Shown here: piece by piece, positions 52,019 to 61,914 of the stretch
Layout of the letters: every line of letters begins with the position of its first letter
Position numbering within the stretch: the first letter of the stretch is position 1
Source of the DNA: Helicovermis profundi
GTDB taxonomy: Bacteria > Bacillota > Clostridia > Peptostreptococcales > Acidaminobacteraceae
NCBI RefSeq assembly: GCF_033097505.1
Contig: NZ_AP028654.1
Coordinates: forward strand, 1,136,001-1,200,000
Direction of reading: 5' to 3'
DNA: 64,000 nucleotides
The notes under the pieces: generated by a model
What the model was told of the DNA's origin: nothing
Database searches by the model: none
The model's input: only the letters and a program-made list of their open reading frames with translations
Position numbers and translations under genes: made by a program

Positions 52019-52172
52019 ACGTTGGATGTGCTTATTTTGACAAAGTGCAAAAAAAGATTCCAAATTTGTTTAAAAACTGAATATATTAATGTGTGGCAAT
52101 TTTTTAAGATAATGTAATATTAAGCTTATTGAAGGTCAACGTAAACCGTAAGGTTTGTGTTGACCTTTTTTT
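52019..52172 (+). promoter_or_regulatory. Structured leader with intrinsic terminator before the purine permease (riboswitch or attenuator candidate)
   Basis: A 16-bp stem (52132-52147 with 52152-52167, GTAA loop) followed by a T-run is a strong terminator, 97 nt before the permease start. Its 5' arm contains CAACGT (52137-52142), complementary to ACGTTG (52019-52024) at the leader's beginning. The overlapping TTGGA can instead pair with TCCAA near 52058, so two exclusive folds are possible. It does not match the purine aptamer core that I know. A CodY-like AAATTTTAGAAAATT lies at 52205-52219. Confidence 0.5.
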
Positions 52173-52268
52173 GTTATTATTTTTTGGATAATTATTAATT
52201 TCAGAAATTTTAGAAAATTCTACATACTATTATTTTTTCTAGTTTAATAAAATAAGGGGGAAAGATTT

Positions 52269-53600
52269 ATGAATGAAGAAAAAAACAGTGTCTATAAGTT
52301 AGAGGGGAAACCAAAGTTTTCAGTAGCTTTTCCATTAGGCATGCAACATGTACTTGCAATGTTCGTAGGAAATATTGCGCCAATTATAATAATATGCAAT
52401 GTGCTTGGACTTCCACCAGAACAAAAAGCTTTTATGATACAGGCAGGTATGCTTGTTTCAGGGCTCGTAACATTAATTCAGCTATATCCAGTTTCAAGAG
52501 TTGGTGCAGGATTACCTTTAGTTATGGGAACAAGTTTTGCATTCGTTTCAACTGCAATAGGGGTAGGTAAGGCATATGGACTGCCTGGAATTTTAGGTGC
52601 TTCGTTAATTGGTAGTATTGCAGAAATTGGTATGGGATTCTTTTTAAAGCCACTTAGAAAATTTTTCCCGCCGATTGTAACAGGTACAGTTTTAGTTGCT
52701 ATTGGTCTTAAGCTTATTCCAGTAGGCATTAATTATTTTGCTGGTGGAGTTGGTGCAAAAGATTTTGGATCACCTAAAAATTTACTTTTAGGATTTCTTG
52801 TACTTCTAATAATAATAGTACTTCAGCAGTATGCAAAAGGCATTATGAAATTAGCTTCACTATTAGTTGCAATTATAATTGGCTATATAGTTGCTATTCC
52901 AATGGGATTAGTTGATTTTAGTAATGTTGCTGCGGCAGGTTGGATTAGTTTTCCGACTCCACTTAAATATGGTATTGAATTTCATTTTGATGCAATTCTA
53001 AAATTTGCTGCAGTTTATTTAGTAGTGGGTTTAGAAACGCTTGGGAATATCTCAGGAATTACAATGAGTGGACTTGGAAGAGAAGCTACAGATGATGAAA
53101 TGTCAGGTGCGGTAGTAGCTGATGGTGTTGGTAGTGCTTTTGCAGCTCTATTTAGTGTTCTTCCAAATACAGGATATGGTCAAAATGCAGGAATTATTGC
53201 TTTAACAGGAGTGGTTAATAAATATAGTGTAGCAACTGGAGCTGGATTCTTAATTCTTGCAGGTTTTGTTCCAAAACTGGGTGCAATATGTGCAGCCATT
53301 CCGAATCCAGTATTAGGTGGTGCAGTTCTTATGGTATTTGGAATGATAACGATTAGTGGAATTAGAATGATAATGAAAACAGGACTTGATCAAAGAAATG
53401 CTTCAATATTAGCTATTGCACTAAGTTTAGGTCTAGGATTTTCACAAGTTCCAAGTTCTCTTGAATTTATGCCGAGCGTGCTTCATCAATTCTTTGGAGA
53501 TGCAGTTGTTGCATCAGGAATTTTAGCACTTATTTTTAATATAATTTTCCCTAAAGAAAAAAATACTATAAAAAAAGAGGAAAAATCTGAAATGGCATAA
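52269..53600 (+). CDS. NCS2-family xanthine/uric acid permease
   Basis: A 443-aa transporter of the nucleobase-ascorbate (NCS2) family with about 14 TM segments. PLGMQHVLAMFVGNIAPI, GTSFAFVSTAIGVG, the signature QNAGIIALTGV and the acidic VVGLETLGNISG segment identify the xanthine/urate branch rather than uracil. It brings purine bases in with protons. It lies directly upstream of a molybdenum hydroxylase operon that would oxidise them. ATG follows AAGGGGGAAAG. Confidence 0.9.
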   Translation: MNEEKNSVYKLEGKPKFSVAFPLGMQHVLAMFVGNIAPIIIICNVLGLPPEQKAFMIQAGMLVSGLVTLIQLYPVSRVGAGLPLVMGTSFAFVSTAIGVGKAYGLPGILGASLIGSIAEIGMGFFLKPLRKFFPPIVTGTVLVAIGLKLIPVGINYFAGGVGAKDFGSPKNLLLGFLVLLIIIVLQQYAKGIMKLASLLVAIIIGYIVAIPMGLVDFSNVAAAGWISFPTPLKYGIEFHFDAILKFAAVYLVVGLETLGNISGITMSGLGREATDDEMSGAVVADGVGSAFAALFSVLPNTGYGQNAGIIALTGVVNKYSVATGAGFLILAGFVPKLGAICAAIPNPVLGGAVLMVFGMITISGIRMIMKTGLDQRNASILAIALSLGLGFSQVPSSLEFMPSVLHQFFGDAVVASGILALIFNIIFPKEKNTIKKEEKSEMA

Positions 53601-53621
53601 TTAGGTTAATAACAGAAAAAT

Positions 53622-53671
53622 AATTTCTTAGCTTTAGCGTGCATTTTTTTCACGCTGGAGCTTAGAAATTT
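53622..53671. other. 20-bp hairpin between permease and xdhB
   Basis: The arms AATTTCTTAGCTTTAGCGTG and CACGCTGGAGCTTAGAAATT pair along 20 positions with one mismatch, around a T-rich loop. Its base (AATTTCTTAG / CTTAGAAATT) resembles the first hairpin of the 139-bp repeats. It may tune permease versus hydroxylase expression. Confidence 0.6.
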
Positions 53672-53706
53672 GTGTATCAGATACAATTTTAAGAAAAGAG
53701 GTAAAT

Positions 53707-54531
53707 ATGATAACTATAAAAGATTATAAAAAACCTAAAAGTATAGATGAAGCCTATGAACTATTAATAAATAATAAAAAATCAGTACTAATTGGAGGCG
53801 GAGCTTTTTTAAAACTCGGATCAAAATCGATTCGACTAGCAATAGATTTATCAGATTCAGGGCTTCAATTTGTAAATGAATATGAGGATAGAATTGAAAT
53901 TGGTGCTATGACGGTATTTCATGAACTTGAAACAAATGAAATACTAAAAAATTATTGTAATGGTATTCTTGGAAAAACAGTTAGCGATATAGTTGGAATA
54001 CAAATGAGAAATTCCGTAACTGTTGGAGCAACTGTCTATTCAAGGTATGGTTTTTCTGATTTACTAACTACATTGCTTGCTCTTGGGGCAGATGTAAAAT
54101 TATATAAAGAAGGTGTTGTGCCTTTAAATAAATTTTTATTATCTGGGACTAAGAATATAGATATATTGGAATCTATAATACTTAAAAAAATTGAAAAAAA
54201 AGTATCATTTAAGTCTATAAGAAAAACGAAAAGTGATTATGCTATCTTAAATCTTGCGATTTCAGTAAATAATAGTAAAAAGAATTTAGGAAAAAAATCA
54301 TTTAAAGTAGCTGTAGGAGCGCGTCCAAATAGGGCTATAGAGGCTGTAAAAACTCAAGCATACTTGGATGAAAATGAATTTTCAAATGAAAGTCTAGAAG
54401 TAGCTAGTGAGATACTTTCTTCTGAGTTAGAATTTGGAACTAATATTCGTTCAAGTAGTGAATACAGAAAATCGATGTCAAAAGTTTTGTTTAAAAGAGC
54501 ACTTTTGGAGGTACTATCTTATGAAAATTAA
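53707..54531 (+). CDS. xdhB: Molybdenum hydroxylase, FAD-binding subunit
   Basis: A 274-aa subunit of the CoxM/XdhB family. SIDEAYELLINNKKSVLIGGGAFLKLG binds FAD, GAMTVFHELETNE and IVGIQMRNSVTVGATVYSR are further signatures. It passes electrons from the Fe-S subunit to NAD or ferredoxin. ATG follows AAGAGG. The next gene starts 11 bp before its stop. Confidence 0.9.
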   Translation: MITIKDYKKPKSIDEAYELLINNKKSVLIGGGAFLKLGSKSIRLAIDLSDSGLQFVNEYEDRIEIGAMTVFHELETNEILKNYCNGILGKTVSDIVGIQMRNSVTVGATVYSRYGFSDLLTTLLALGADVKLYKEGVVPLNKFLLSGTKNIDILESIILKKIEKKVSFKSIRKTKSDYAILNLAISVNNSKKNLGKKSFKVAVGARPNRAIEAVKTQAYLDENEFSNESLEVASEILSSELEFGTNIRSSSEYRKSMSKVLFKRALLEVLSYEN

Positions 54532-54988
54532 TATTACATTAAACGGAGAGAAAAAAGTTTTTAATGCGAACTATGATGACTATCTTATAGATGTTTTAAG
54601 AAAAAATGGATATCTAGGAGTAAAAAAAGGATGTGATACAGGATCTTGTGGTGCTTGCAGCGTACATATGGATGGTAAAGTTGTACTTTCATGTGCTACA
54701 CTTGCGTGTAGAGCTGATGGACATGAAATTACAACCATAGAAGGCGTACAAAATGAAGCAACAAAAATTGCTAAATATTTTGCTAATGAAGGAGTAGAGC
54801 AATGCGGATTTTGTAGTCCAGGCACAGTTATGAGTATACTATATTTAGAAAAATGTATTGAGAATCCAACTGATGAAGAAATACTTCATTATCTAAATGG
54901 AAACCTTTGTAGATGTTCTGGTTATCAAGGACAGCTAAGAGCTATTAGAATGTATTTGGAGGCGAAACAAGATGAAAAAAGTTGGTAA
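54521..54988 (+). CDS. xdhC: Molybdenum hydroxylase, 2Fe-2S subunit
   Basis: A 155-aa small subunit. The plant-ferredoxin-type cluster is GCDTGSCGACSVH with a distal Cys in VVLSCATLAC. The second 2Fe-2S motif is QCGFCSPGTVMS with NGNLCRCSGYQ. ATG 54521 follows GGAGG and overlaps the FAD-subunit gene; a longer frame from 54434 lacks such a site. It links the Mo and FAD subunits. The next gene overlaps by 17 bp. Confidence 0.93.
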   Translation: MKINITLNGEKKVFNANYDDYLIDVLRKNGYLGVKKGCDTGSCGACSVHMDGKVVLSCATLACRADGHEITTIEGVQNEATKIAKYFANEGVEQCGFCSPGTVMSILYLEKCIENPTDEEILHYLNGNLCRCSGYQGQLRAIRMYLEAKQDEKSW

Positions 54989-57284
54989 AAATATACAAAA
55001 ATCAGATGCTATAAGTCTTGTGAAAGGTAAACCTGTATATACTGATGATCTTGCTCCTAGAGAATCACTAATTGTAAAAGTGCTTAGGAGTCCTCATGCA
55101 TATGCAAGAATTAAAAATATTGATTTAAATATTGCGCTTAAAGTACCGGGAGTTGAATGTATATTAACTTATAAAGACATTAAAAGAATTCCCTTTACTA
55201 GAGCAGGTCAATGCTACCCTGAATTATCTGCATATGATAAATTTATTTTGGATGAGTATGTTCGGCACGTAGGTGACGACGTGGCAATTATTGCTGCAAC
55301 TACAGGAAAAATAGCTGAAAAAGCAATGAAATTAATTAAGATTGATTATGAAATTTTAGATCCAATTTTAGATTTTGAATCTGCAATTGATAATAAAATA
55401 ATTGTACATAAAGAAGATGATATTTTTACTAAAATACCTATTGGATTTGAACCAAAACGAAATATTGCGGCTAAAATTGATTTACAATATGGAGATATGG
55501 AAAAAGTACTAAATTCTTGCGATATTGTATTTAATGGAACATATAAGACACAGGCTCAGGCTCAGGCAATGATGGAAGCCCAAACTACTTATACTTATTT
55601 AGATCATCAAGAAAGATTAACGGTTGTAACGTCAACTCAGGTACCTTTTCATACAAGAAGGCACTTAGCAAGATCTTTGGGAATTAAAACTTCTAAAATT
55701 AGAGTTATAAAACCGCGTGTTGGTGGTGGATTTGGTTCCAAGCAAACTTCTCATTCGGAGTTTTATCCTTCACTTGTTACACTACTTACTTCAAAACCTG
55801 CAAAAATTAATTATTCAAGAAAAGATGTATTTAATGGAACTACTTCAAGACATAAAATGCAGTTTAAAGTAACGCTTGGAGCTATGAAAAATGGTGAAAT
55901 TAAAGCAATTATATTAGATGGATTGTCAGATACAGGTGCATATGGAGAACATGCTATTACAACTTTTGGATCCGCTGGTAAAAAAGTGCTAACTTTATAT
56001 AATAAAATAGAAGCATGTCATTTTAAAGGAAAAGCAGTTTATACAAATAATGTACCTGGAGGAGCACTGAGAGGATTTGGAGTTACTCAAGGAACTTTTG
56101 CTATAGAAAGCGCAATAAATGAACTTGCTGAAAAAGTTAATATGAATGGTGTTGATATAAGAAATCTAAATATGATTAAACAAGGTGAAACTTCTCCTCT
56201 TTATAATATGATTACAAAGGGTGCAGGCAAAGAACCAATGTATATGGATAGTTGCATGTTAGAAGAGTGTGTTAAAACAGGAGTGAGTTCAATTGATTGG
56301 ATTAGGCGAATAAATAAAGTAGAAACAAATGGATCAAAGAAAAGAGGTGTTGGAGTTGCTATAGCTCAGCAAGGTTCAGGACTTCCAAATATAGATATGG
56401 CGTCTGCGACGCTTAAACTAAATGATGATGGTTTTTTCACATTAATGAGCGGAGCTACTGATATAGGTACAGGGAGTGATTTGATTCTTAAACAAATTGC
56501 TGCAGAAGTATTAGATGTAAAAATAGATAATATTAACGTATACGCTGCAGATACTGACATAACACCATTTGATAGCGGTGCATATGCTTCAAGTACGACA
56601 TATACATCAGGTAATGCTGTTATAGAAGCAGCAAATAAAATGAAAGAAATGATTATAAGTTATGGTGGAAAATTCTATAATACATCGAATGAAAATATTG
56701 TATTTGAAAATGAAATAATTAAAAATATTAAAACTGGTGATAGTATTTCTTTAGCTGAATTTTCAAATAAAATTACCTATAATTTAATTCATACTCAGCT
56801 TATAGCAAGTGGATCTTTTGTTCCTAAAAAAGCTGCTCCTCCATATATGGCTGGTTTTGCAGATGTTGAAGTTGACACTGAAACTGGAGAAGTGTGGGTA
56901 GCTGACTTTTACGGAGTGATTGACTGTGGAACAGTTATTAACCCTAATTTAGCAAAAATACAAGCTGAAGGTGGAATTGTTCAAGGTATTGGAATGGCAC
57001 TAATAGAAGATGTCGTTTATGAGAAAAGAGGCAGACTTGCAACAGATTCTTTTATGCAGTACAAAATACCTTGCAGAAAAGATATTGGAAATATACATGT
57101 TGAATTTGTAGATGGTAATGATGAAACTGGTCCCTTTGGAGCAAAATCTATTGGAGAAGTAGTAATAAATACAGCTGCTCCAGCTATTATAGATGCAATT
57201 TATAATGCTTGTGGTGTTCGTATTAGAGAACTCCCTGCAAGTGCGGAAAAAATACTAAAAGCACTAAATAATGCTAATAACTGA
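54972..57284 (+). CDS. xdhA: Molybdenum hydroxylase, Mo-cofactor subunit (xanthine dehydrogenase type)
   Basis: A 770-aa large subunit of the XdhA/CoxL family. DAISLVKGKPVYTDDL at the start, VRHVGDDVAIIA, GGGFGSKQ, LRGFGVTQ and the catalytic glutamate region GAKSIGEVVINTAAPAI near the C-terminus are conserved. With the FAD and Fe-S subunits it would hydroxylate a purine such as xanthine, given the permease upstream. Mo-insertion genes are not in the window. ATG follows TTGGAGG. Confidence 0.92.
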   Translation: MKKVGKNIQKSDAISLVKGKPVYTDDLAPRESLIVKVLRSPHAYARIKNIDLNIALKVPGVECILTYKDIKRIPFTRAGQCYPELSAYDKFILDEYVRHVGDDVAIIAATTGKIAEKAMKLIKIDYEILDPILDFESAIDNKIIVHKEDDIFTKIPIGFEPKRNIAAKIDLQYGDMEKVLNSCDIVFNGTYKTQAQAQAMMEAQTTYTYLDHQERLTVVTSTQVPFHTRRHLARSLGIKTSKIRVIKPRVGGGFGSKQTSHSEFYPSLVTLLTSKPAKINYSRKDVFNGTTSRHKMQFKVTLGAMKNGEIKAIILDGLSDTGAYGEHAITTFGSAGKKVLTLYNKIEACHFKGKAVYTNNVPGGALRGFGVTQGTFAIESAINELAEKVNMNGVDIRNLNMIKQGETSPLYNMITKGAGKEPMYMDSCMLEECVKTGVSSIDWIRRINKVETNGSKKRGVGVAIAQQGSGLPNIDMASATLKLNDDGFFTLMSGATDIGTGSDLILKQIAAEVLDVKIDNINVYAADTDITPFDSGAYASSTTYTSGNAVIEAANKMKEMIISYGGKFYNTSNENIVFENEIIKNIKTGDSISLAEFSNKITYNLIHTQLIASGSFVPKKAAPPYMAGFADVEVDTETGEVWVADFYGVIDCGTVINPNLAKIQAEGGIVQGIGMALIEDVVYEKRGRLATDSFMQYKIPCRKDIGNIHVEFVDGNDETGPFGAKSIGEVVINTAAPAIIDAIYNACGVRIRELPASAEKILKALNNANN

Positions 57285-57311
57285 TTATCAGTTGTTATAC
57301 TTAAAACCCCA

Positions 57312-57354
57312 AAGAAAAGACTAACTTTTAATTGTAAAAGGCTAGTCTTTTCTT
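57312..57354. terminator. Bidirectional terminator (xdhA / lysC)
   Basis: AAGAAAAGACTA / TAGTCTTTTCTT with an inner CTTTT/AAAAG stem between convergent genes. Confidence 0.82.
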
Positions 57355-57364
57355 AATAATTGTT

Positions 57365-58597
57365 TTAATTTGACATTTCAAGTTTATCGAGCTTAAATGC
57401 CGAGTGAACCTTTTGCATAGCATTATCTGACATATTGTCCTCAATAATACATGAAATTTTAATTTCTGAAGTACTTATCATTTCAATATTAATTCCAAGT
57501 TCATAAAGTGTTCCAAAGAGTTTTGAGGCTACTTCAGCACTACCAGCTATACCAGTACCTACTATTGAGAGTTTATTTACATTGTCTTTTATTAAAACTT
57601 TTCCGCCCTCAATTTCCTTGCAAAATTCATTAGAAATCTCTTTTCCATTTTCTAAATCTTCTAAGGATAGTGTATAAGAGATATCATTTGAATTCTCGTG
57701 ATTTAAGTTTTGAATAATCATATCGATATTAATATTATTGTCAGCAAGTTTTTTAAATAATTTAAAGGCAACACCAGGTTTATCAGGAACATTTGCGACT
57801 GTGATTCTTGCTATATTTTTATCTATTGTTACTCCTCTAATTAATACTTTTTCCATATTTGTATTCACCTCTATAATTTTAGTTCCTTCATTATCATTAA
57901 AACTTGATTTTACTACTAATGGAACATTATGTCTTCTAGCAAGTTCTACAGAACGTGGATGTAATACACTAGCGCCAAGTTTTGCGAGTTCAAGCATTTC
58001 ATCATAACTTATTTCTTTCATTTTTTGAGCCTTTGGAACTTTTCTTGGATCACTTGAATATACCCCGTCCACATCTGTATAAATTTCGCATAGCTTTGCA
58101 TTAGTTGCAGCAGCAATTGCAACAGAGCTTGTGTCACTTCCGCCTCTTCCGAGTGTAGTTATATTTCCATCAAAAGTAATGCCTTGAAAACCTGCAACAA
58201 TAACAATTTTATCACTTTTAAGTTCATTAAAAATTCTACTAGGGTCTATCCTATTTATTCTTGCTTTCTTATGATTTTGATCTGTATATATACCAGACAT
58301 AGCTCCTGTAAGAGAAACAACTTTTTCTCCAAGGCTTTCAATTGCCATAGCAAGAAGTGCAATTGAAATTTGTTCGCCAGTAGAAAGGAGCATATCCATT
58401 TCTCTTGATGAAGGTGAAGTATTAATTTCCTTTGCCTTTTCAATTAGTGAATTTGTTGTATTGCCCATAGCCGATACGACAACTACCATTTTATTGCCTT
58501 TATTTTTATATTTTACAATTCTATTTGCAACATTTTTAATTCTTTTAGCGTCTCCCATAGAAGTACCGCCATATTTTTGAACAATTATATTATTCAC
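57365..58597 (-). CDS. lysC: Aspartokinase
   Basis: A 410-aa monofunctional aspartate kinase. The catalytic domain starts VQKYGGTSMGD and contains LLSTGEQIS and GRGGSDTSSVAIAA. Two C-terminal ACT domains (about 265-405) bind the inhibitor amino acid. It makes aspartyl phosphate. Last gene of the threonine operon, so it is probably the threonine-linked isozyme. No lysine riboswitch precedes it. ATG follows GGAGG. Confidence 0.95.
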   Translation of the reverse strand: MNNIIVQKYGGTSMGDAKRIKNVANRIVKYKNKGNKMVVVVSAMGNTTNSLIEKAKEINTSPSSREMDMLLSTGEQISIALLAMAIESLGEKVVSLTGAMSGIYTDQNHKKARINRIDPSRIFNELKSDKIVIVAGFQGITFDGNITTLGRGGSDTSSVAIAAATNAKLCEIYTDVDGVYSSDPRKVPKAQKMKEISYDEMLELAKLGASVLHPRSVELARRHNVPLVVKSSFNDNEGTKIIEVNTNMEKVLIRGVTIDKNIARITVANVPDKPGVAFKLFKKLADNNINIDMIIQNLNHENSNDISYTLSLEDLENGKEISNEFCKEIEGGKVLIKDNVNKLSIVGTGIAGSAEVASKLFGTLYELGINIEMISTSEIKISCIIEDNMSDNAMQKVHSAFKLDKLEMSN

Positions 58598-58614
58598 AGT
58601 TCACCTCCATATAA

Positions 58615-59520
58615 TTATTGTTTTTCAGATATATTTTTTAGCTCTACTCCATCTTTACAAACTTCTAATGTTTTAACTAACCAATTTGTTTTGTATTTAT
58701 CAAGATGATTTTTAATAAGCTTTTTATTTTTTTCAGCAGTGTTTGTTTTATCAAGTGAAATTAAAGTTGGACCCGCTCCGCTAATATAATAACCTAAAGA
58801 CTTAATTGAATCTAAATATTCAAAAATATTTTGTCCATTTTCAATTAAGTCTAATCTATAAGGTTGATGAATTCTGTCTTTTAGAGCGTATTTAATTATG
58901 CTAATTTCATTATTATTTAAAGCACTAATTAGAAGTGCAACTCTAGAGATATTGAAAATACAATCTTCTTTAGAATAGGAAGAGGGAAGAACACTTCTTG
59001 CTTTTTCTGTGCTTAATTTAAAATCCGGAATTAAAACATTAAAAACTATTTCATTTGGAATATAAGTTTTAGAATAAATAACAGAATTTTCAAGTAATGC
59101 TGAAGAAATTAAATTGCCAAAAATAGCTGGAGCTACATTGTCGGGGTGCCCTTCAAGCTCAGTGGCAATTTCTAGTATTTTATCTTTTTCAAACTTAAAA
59201 TCCATTAAGAAAAAAGCAGCATATACTCCAAGCACAATTGATGCCGCACTACTTCCGAGACCTCTAGATATTGGAATATCCATTTGTTCTGAAACAATAT
59301 GATATCCAGAAGATATATTAAATTTATCCATTGTATATTCAAGCGCAGTTAATATTAAATTTTTTTCTTTTGATAGAGTAATTCCAGTATTACCCCAATC
59401 AAAAATTTTACTATCGGATTTTTCTACTGTTATTTCATTGAATAAGTTTAGGGCTATCCCAATAGAATCAAATCCTGGACCAATATTTGCAGTAGTTGCA
59501 GGTACTTTTATTGTAAACAT
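58615..59520 (-). CDS. thrB: Homoserine kinase
   Basis: A 301-aa GHMP kinase: PATTANIGPGFDSIGIALN at the start, ATP loop PISRGLGSSAASIVLG and the C-terminal YYISGAGPTLISL. It phosphorylates homoserine. Its start overlaps the thrC stop by one base (TAATG-type coupling) and lysC follows after 17 nt. Confidence 0.96.
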   Translation of the reverse strand: MFTIKVPATTANIGPGFDSIGIALNLFNEITVEKSDSKIFDWGNTGITLSKEKNLILTALEYTMDKFNISSGYHIVSEQMDIPISRGLGSSAASIVLGVYAAFFLMDFKFEKDKILEIATELEGHPDNVAPAIFGNLISSALLENSVIYSKTYIPNEIVFNVLIPDFKLSTEKARSVLPSSYSKEDCIFNISRVALLISALNNNEISIIKYALKDRIHQPYRLDLIENGQNIFEYLDSIKSLGYYISGAGPTLISLDKTNTAEKNKKLIKNHLDKYKTNWLVKTLEVCKDGVELKNISEKQ

Positions 59521-60569
59521 TATTCTAGTATTACCTTTTCTAATACATCATAGTCATTTTCATAAACTTTTAAGTCACGACTTAATGAAATCGCTACATC
59601 TGGATCTTTAAGCCCATTACCAGTTAATACGCACACAACTGTAGATCCTTCTTTTATTTTTCCGCTTTCATATGCAAATTTTAAACCAGCAATTGAAATA
59701 CATGAAGCAGGTTCTGCAAAAATACCTTCACTTCTTGCAAGCAATTTATAGGCTTCCATTATTTTTTCATCACTTCTTTTATCAATATATCCATCAGATT
59801 CTTCAAGAGCGTTTACTGCTTTGTCCCAGCTAGCAGGATTTCCTATACGAATTGCAGTTGCAATTGTCTCAGGATTTTTAATAACTTTATTATCAACAAT
59901 TGGAGCTGAAAGAGCTGCTTGAAATCCATACATTTTAGGAAGTTTTGAAGATTTATTTAAATCTCTGTATTCTTTAAAGCCTTTCCAATATGCTGTTATA
60001 TTTCCAGCGTTACCGACTGGAATAAACAAATAATCTGGAGCATCACCAATTTGATCAATTAATTCAAAGGCAGCTGTTTTTTGTCCTTCTATTCTATAAG
60101 GGTTAATTGAATTAACCATAGTAATTGGATTATTTTCACTAACTTTTTTTACAATATCAAGTGCATCATCAAAGTTTCCTTTGATTGGGATAATTTTAGC
60201 TCCATAGGCTATTGCTTGTGCTAATTTACCAAGAGCTATTTTATTGTCTGGTATAATTACAACACACTTAATTCCTGCCTTTGCAGCAAAAGCCGCAGCT
60301 GATGCTGAAGTGTTTCCTGTTGAAGCACAAATAACTGCTTTTGAACCGCTTTCAACGGCTTTAGTAACAGCCATAGTCATACCTCTATCTTTAAAAGATC
60401 CAGTAGGGTTAAGACCATCATATTTTAAGTAAATTTTTATGCCTTTAAATATTTTTTCAAGATTAGTCGCTCTTATTAGAGGAGTATTTCCTTCAGAGAG
60501 AGATATGATTTTTGTATCTTCATTTACAGGTAAATATTTTTTATATTCATTGATTAAGCCTTTCCACAT
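59520..60569 (-). CDS. thrC: Threonine synthase
   Basis: A 349-aa PLP fold-type II enzyme. The PLP lysine lies in [13 protein letters not shown], and [10 protein letters not shown] binds the phosphate of PLP. It converts O-phosphohomoserine to threonine. ATG follows AAAGGTGG. The 93 bp before it hold no clear terminator or promoter. Confidence 0.96.
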   Translation of the reverse strand: MWKGLINEYKKYLPVNEDTKIISLSEGNTPLIRATNLEKIFKGIKIYLKYDGLNPTGSFKDRGMTMAVTKAVESGSKAVICASTGNTSASAAAFAAKAGIKCVVIIPDNKIALGKLAQAIAYGAKIIPIKGNFDDALDIVKKVSENNPITMVNSINPYRIEGQKTAAFELIDQIGDAPDYLFIPVGNAGNITAYWKGFKEYRDLNKSSKLPKMYGFQAALSAPIVDNKVIKNPETIATAIRIGNPASWDKAVNALEESDGYIDKRSDEKIMEAYKLLARSEGIFAEPASCISIAGLKFAYESGKIKEGSTVVCVLTGNGLKDPDVAISLSRDLKVYENDYDVLEKVILE

Positions 60570-60662
60570 AGTATTACCACCTTTTATTTTATTTGTTAAA
60601 TATTTATATTATTTATCTTATAACTTAGTATTTTAAACTCTCGATTACCCATATTTAGAATT

Positions 60663-61898
60663 CTATTCATAAATTAAAAAATACTTTGTTACTTTAACAG
60701 AGATATTTTTTAAATTTTCGATTTTTTCAAGCAACTCATCTTCAGTAAATTCACTTACAGTAATATAAAGTGATTTGTTATCACCTGATTTATCAATAGT
60801 AATAGGAAGATTACTGAATTCATCTAGAATTTGAGAAGTTGTTTCATCTGGAAAATTAGTATCTATTCTAAGTACCCATTTAGATTTTAGAGGAAAATTT
60901 TTAATAAAATTAAAATCACTTGATAGTTTAATATTACTGTTGTCGACTTGATTTTGCATAATTGCAATTAAATCACCAAATATTGAACTTGCAGTTGGAT
61001 ATTTTCCAGCACCTTTACCATAGAACATTAAATTTCCAACTGAGTCACCATCGATTACAACTCCATTAAATTCATTGTCAATTTTTCCTATCGATGAACT
61101 TCTATGGACGAACACAGGTCTTACAGACAAATACACATCACCATCGTTTTGTTTTGATATAGCAAGCAATTTAATCTTGTGTTTTTTTGATTTGGCGTTT
61201 GTAATATCATTTAAGTTAATATCAGTAATACCAATAGTTTTGATTTTTTTCCAATCTATTTTTTTTGAATAAGCTAAAGAAGAAAGAATTGAAATTTTTC
61301 TACTTGCATCAAGTCCTTCGACATCAGATGTTGGATCTGATTCTGCAAAACCAGCGTCTTGCGCCAACTTTAATGCTTCAAAGTATCCCATATTCTCATC
61401 GTACATTTTTGAAAGAATAAAATTTGTTGTACCATTAATGATTGCAGCAATTGATTCGATATTATTTCCACCTAGGCATTCTTTAAGTGGTTTAAGAATG
61501 GGAATTCCTCCCCCCACACTAGCTTCAAACATTAGACTAACATTGTTATGCTTTGCAATATTCATTAATTCTTCGCCGTATTCTGCAATTAAGTCTTTAT
61601 TTGCAGTTATAACATGCTTAGAATGTTCAAGAAAATATTTTACATACTCATAAGCAGGGTGTAAACCACCCATTACTTCGATTACGATGTCAGGAGAAGC
61701 ATTTTTTATTACATCAATTGAGTTTGTAAAAAGATTAAATTCATTATGAGATGAATACTTTTTTAAGTTTGATACAAGAATCAAATTTAGTTTTAAATCT
61801 ATATTGTATTTATTTTTAATATCTTCTAAATTTTTTTCAATTATTTCATATACCCCTGAACCTACAGTACCATATCCTAGTAGAGCTATTGATTTCAT
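60663..61898 (-). CDS. hom: Homoserine dehydrogenase
   Basis: A 411-aa enzyme: NAD(P) motif ALLGYGTVGSGVYE, GGGIPILKPLKECL and the catalytic region LAQDAGFAESDPTSDVEGLDASRK. A short C-terminal ACT-like region (about 335-411) may give threonine feedback. It reduces aspartate semialdehyde to homoserine. It follows the ACT regulator gene by 16 nt. ATG follows GGAGGT. Confidence 0.95.
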   Translation of the reverse strand: MKSIALLGYGTVGSGVYEIIEKNLEDIKNKYNIDLKLNLILVSNLKKYSSHNEFNLFTNSIDVIKNASPDIVIEVMGGLHPAYEYVKYFLEHSKHVITANKDLIAEYGEELMNIAKHNNVSLMFEASVGGGIPILKPLKECLGGNNIESIAAIINGTTNFILSKMYDENMGYFEALKLAQDAGFAESDPTSDVEGLDASRKISILSSLAYSKKIDWKKIKTIGITDINLNDITNAKSKKHKIKLLAISKQNDGDVYLSVRPVFVHRSSSIGKIDNEFNGVVIDGDSVGNLMFYGKGAGKYPTASSIFGDLIAIMQNQVDNSNIKLSSDFNFIKNFPLKSKWVLRIDTNFPDETTSQILDEFSNLPITIDKSGDNKSLYITVSEFTEDELLEKIENLKNISVKVTKYFLIYE

Positions 61899-61914
61899 AT
61901 ATTACCTCCAAATG

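Noticed and set aside
52106-52122. Fourth sigma-54 promoter (TGGCAATTTTTTAAGA)
   Set aside because: The -12 GC element is missing at the required spacing.
52019-52268. Classical purine (guanine/adenine) riboswitch before the permease
   Set aside because: The three-way-junction core sequences of the purine aptamer are not found, so I call it only an unassigned leader.
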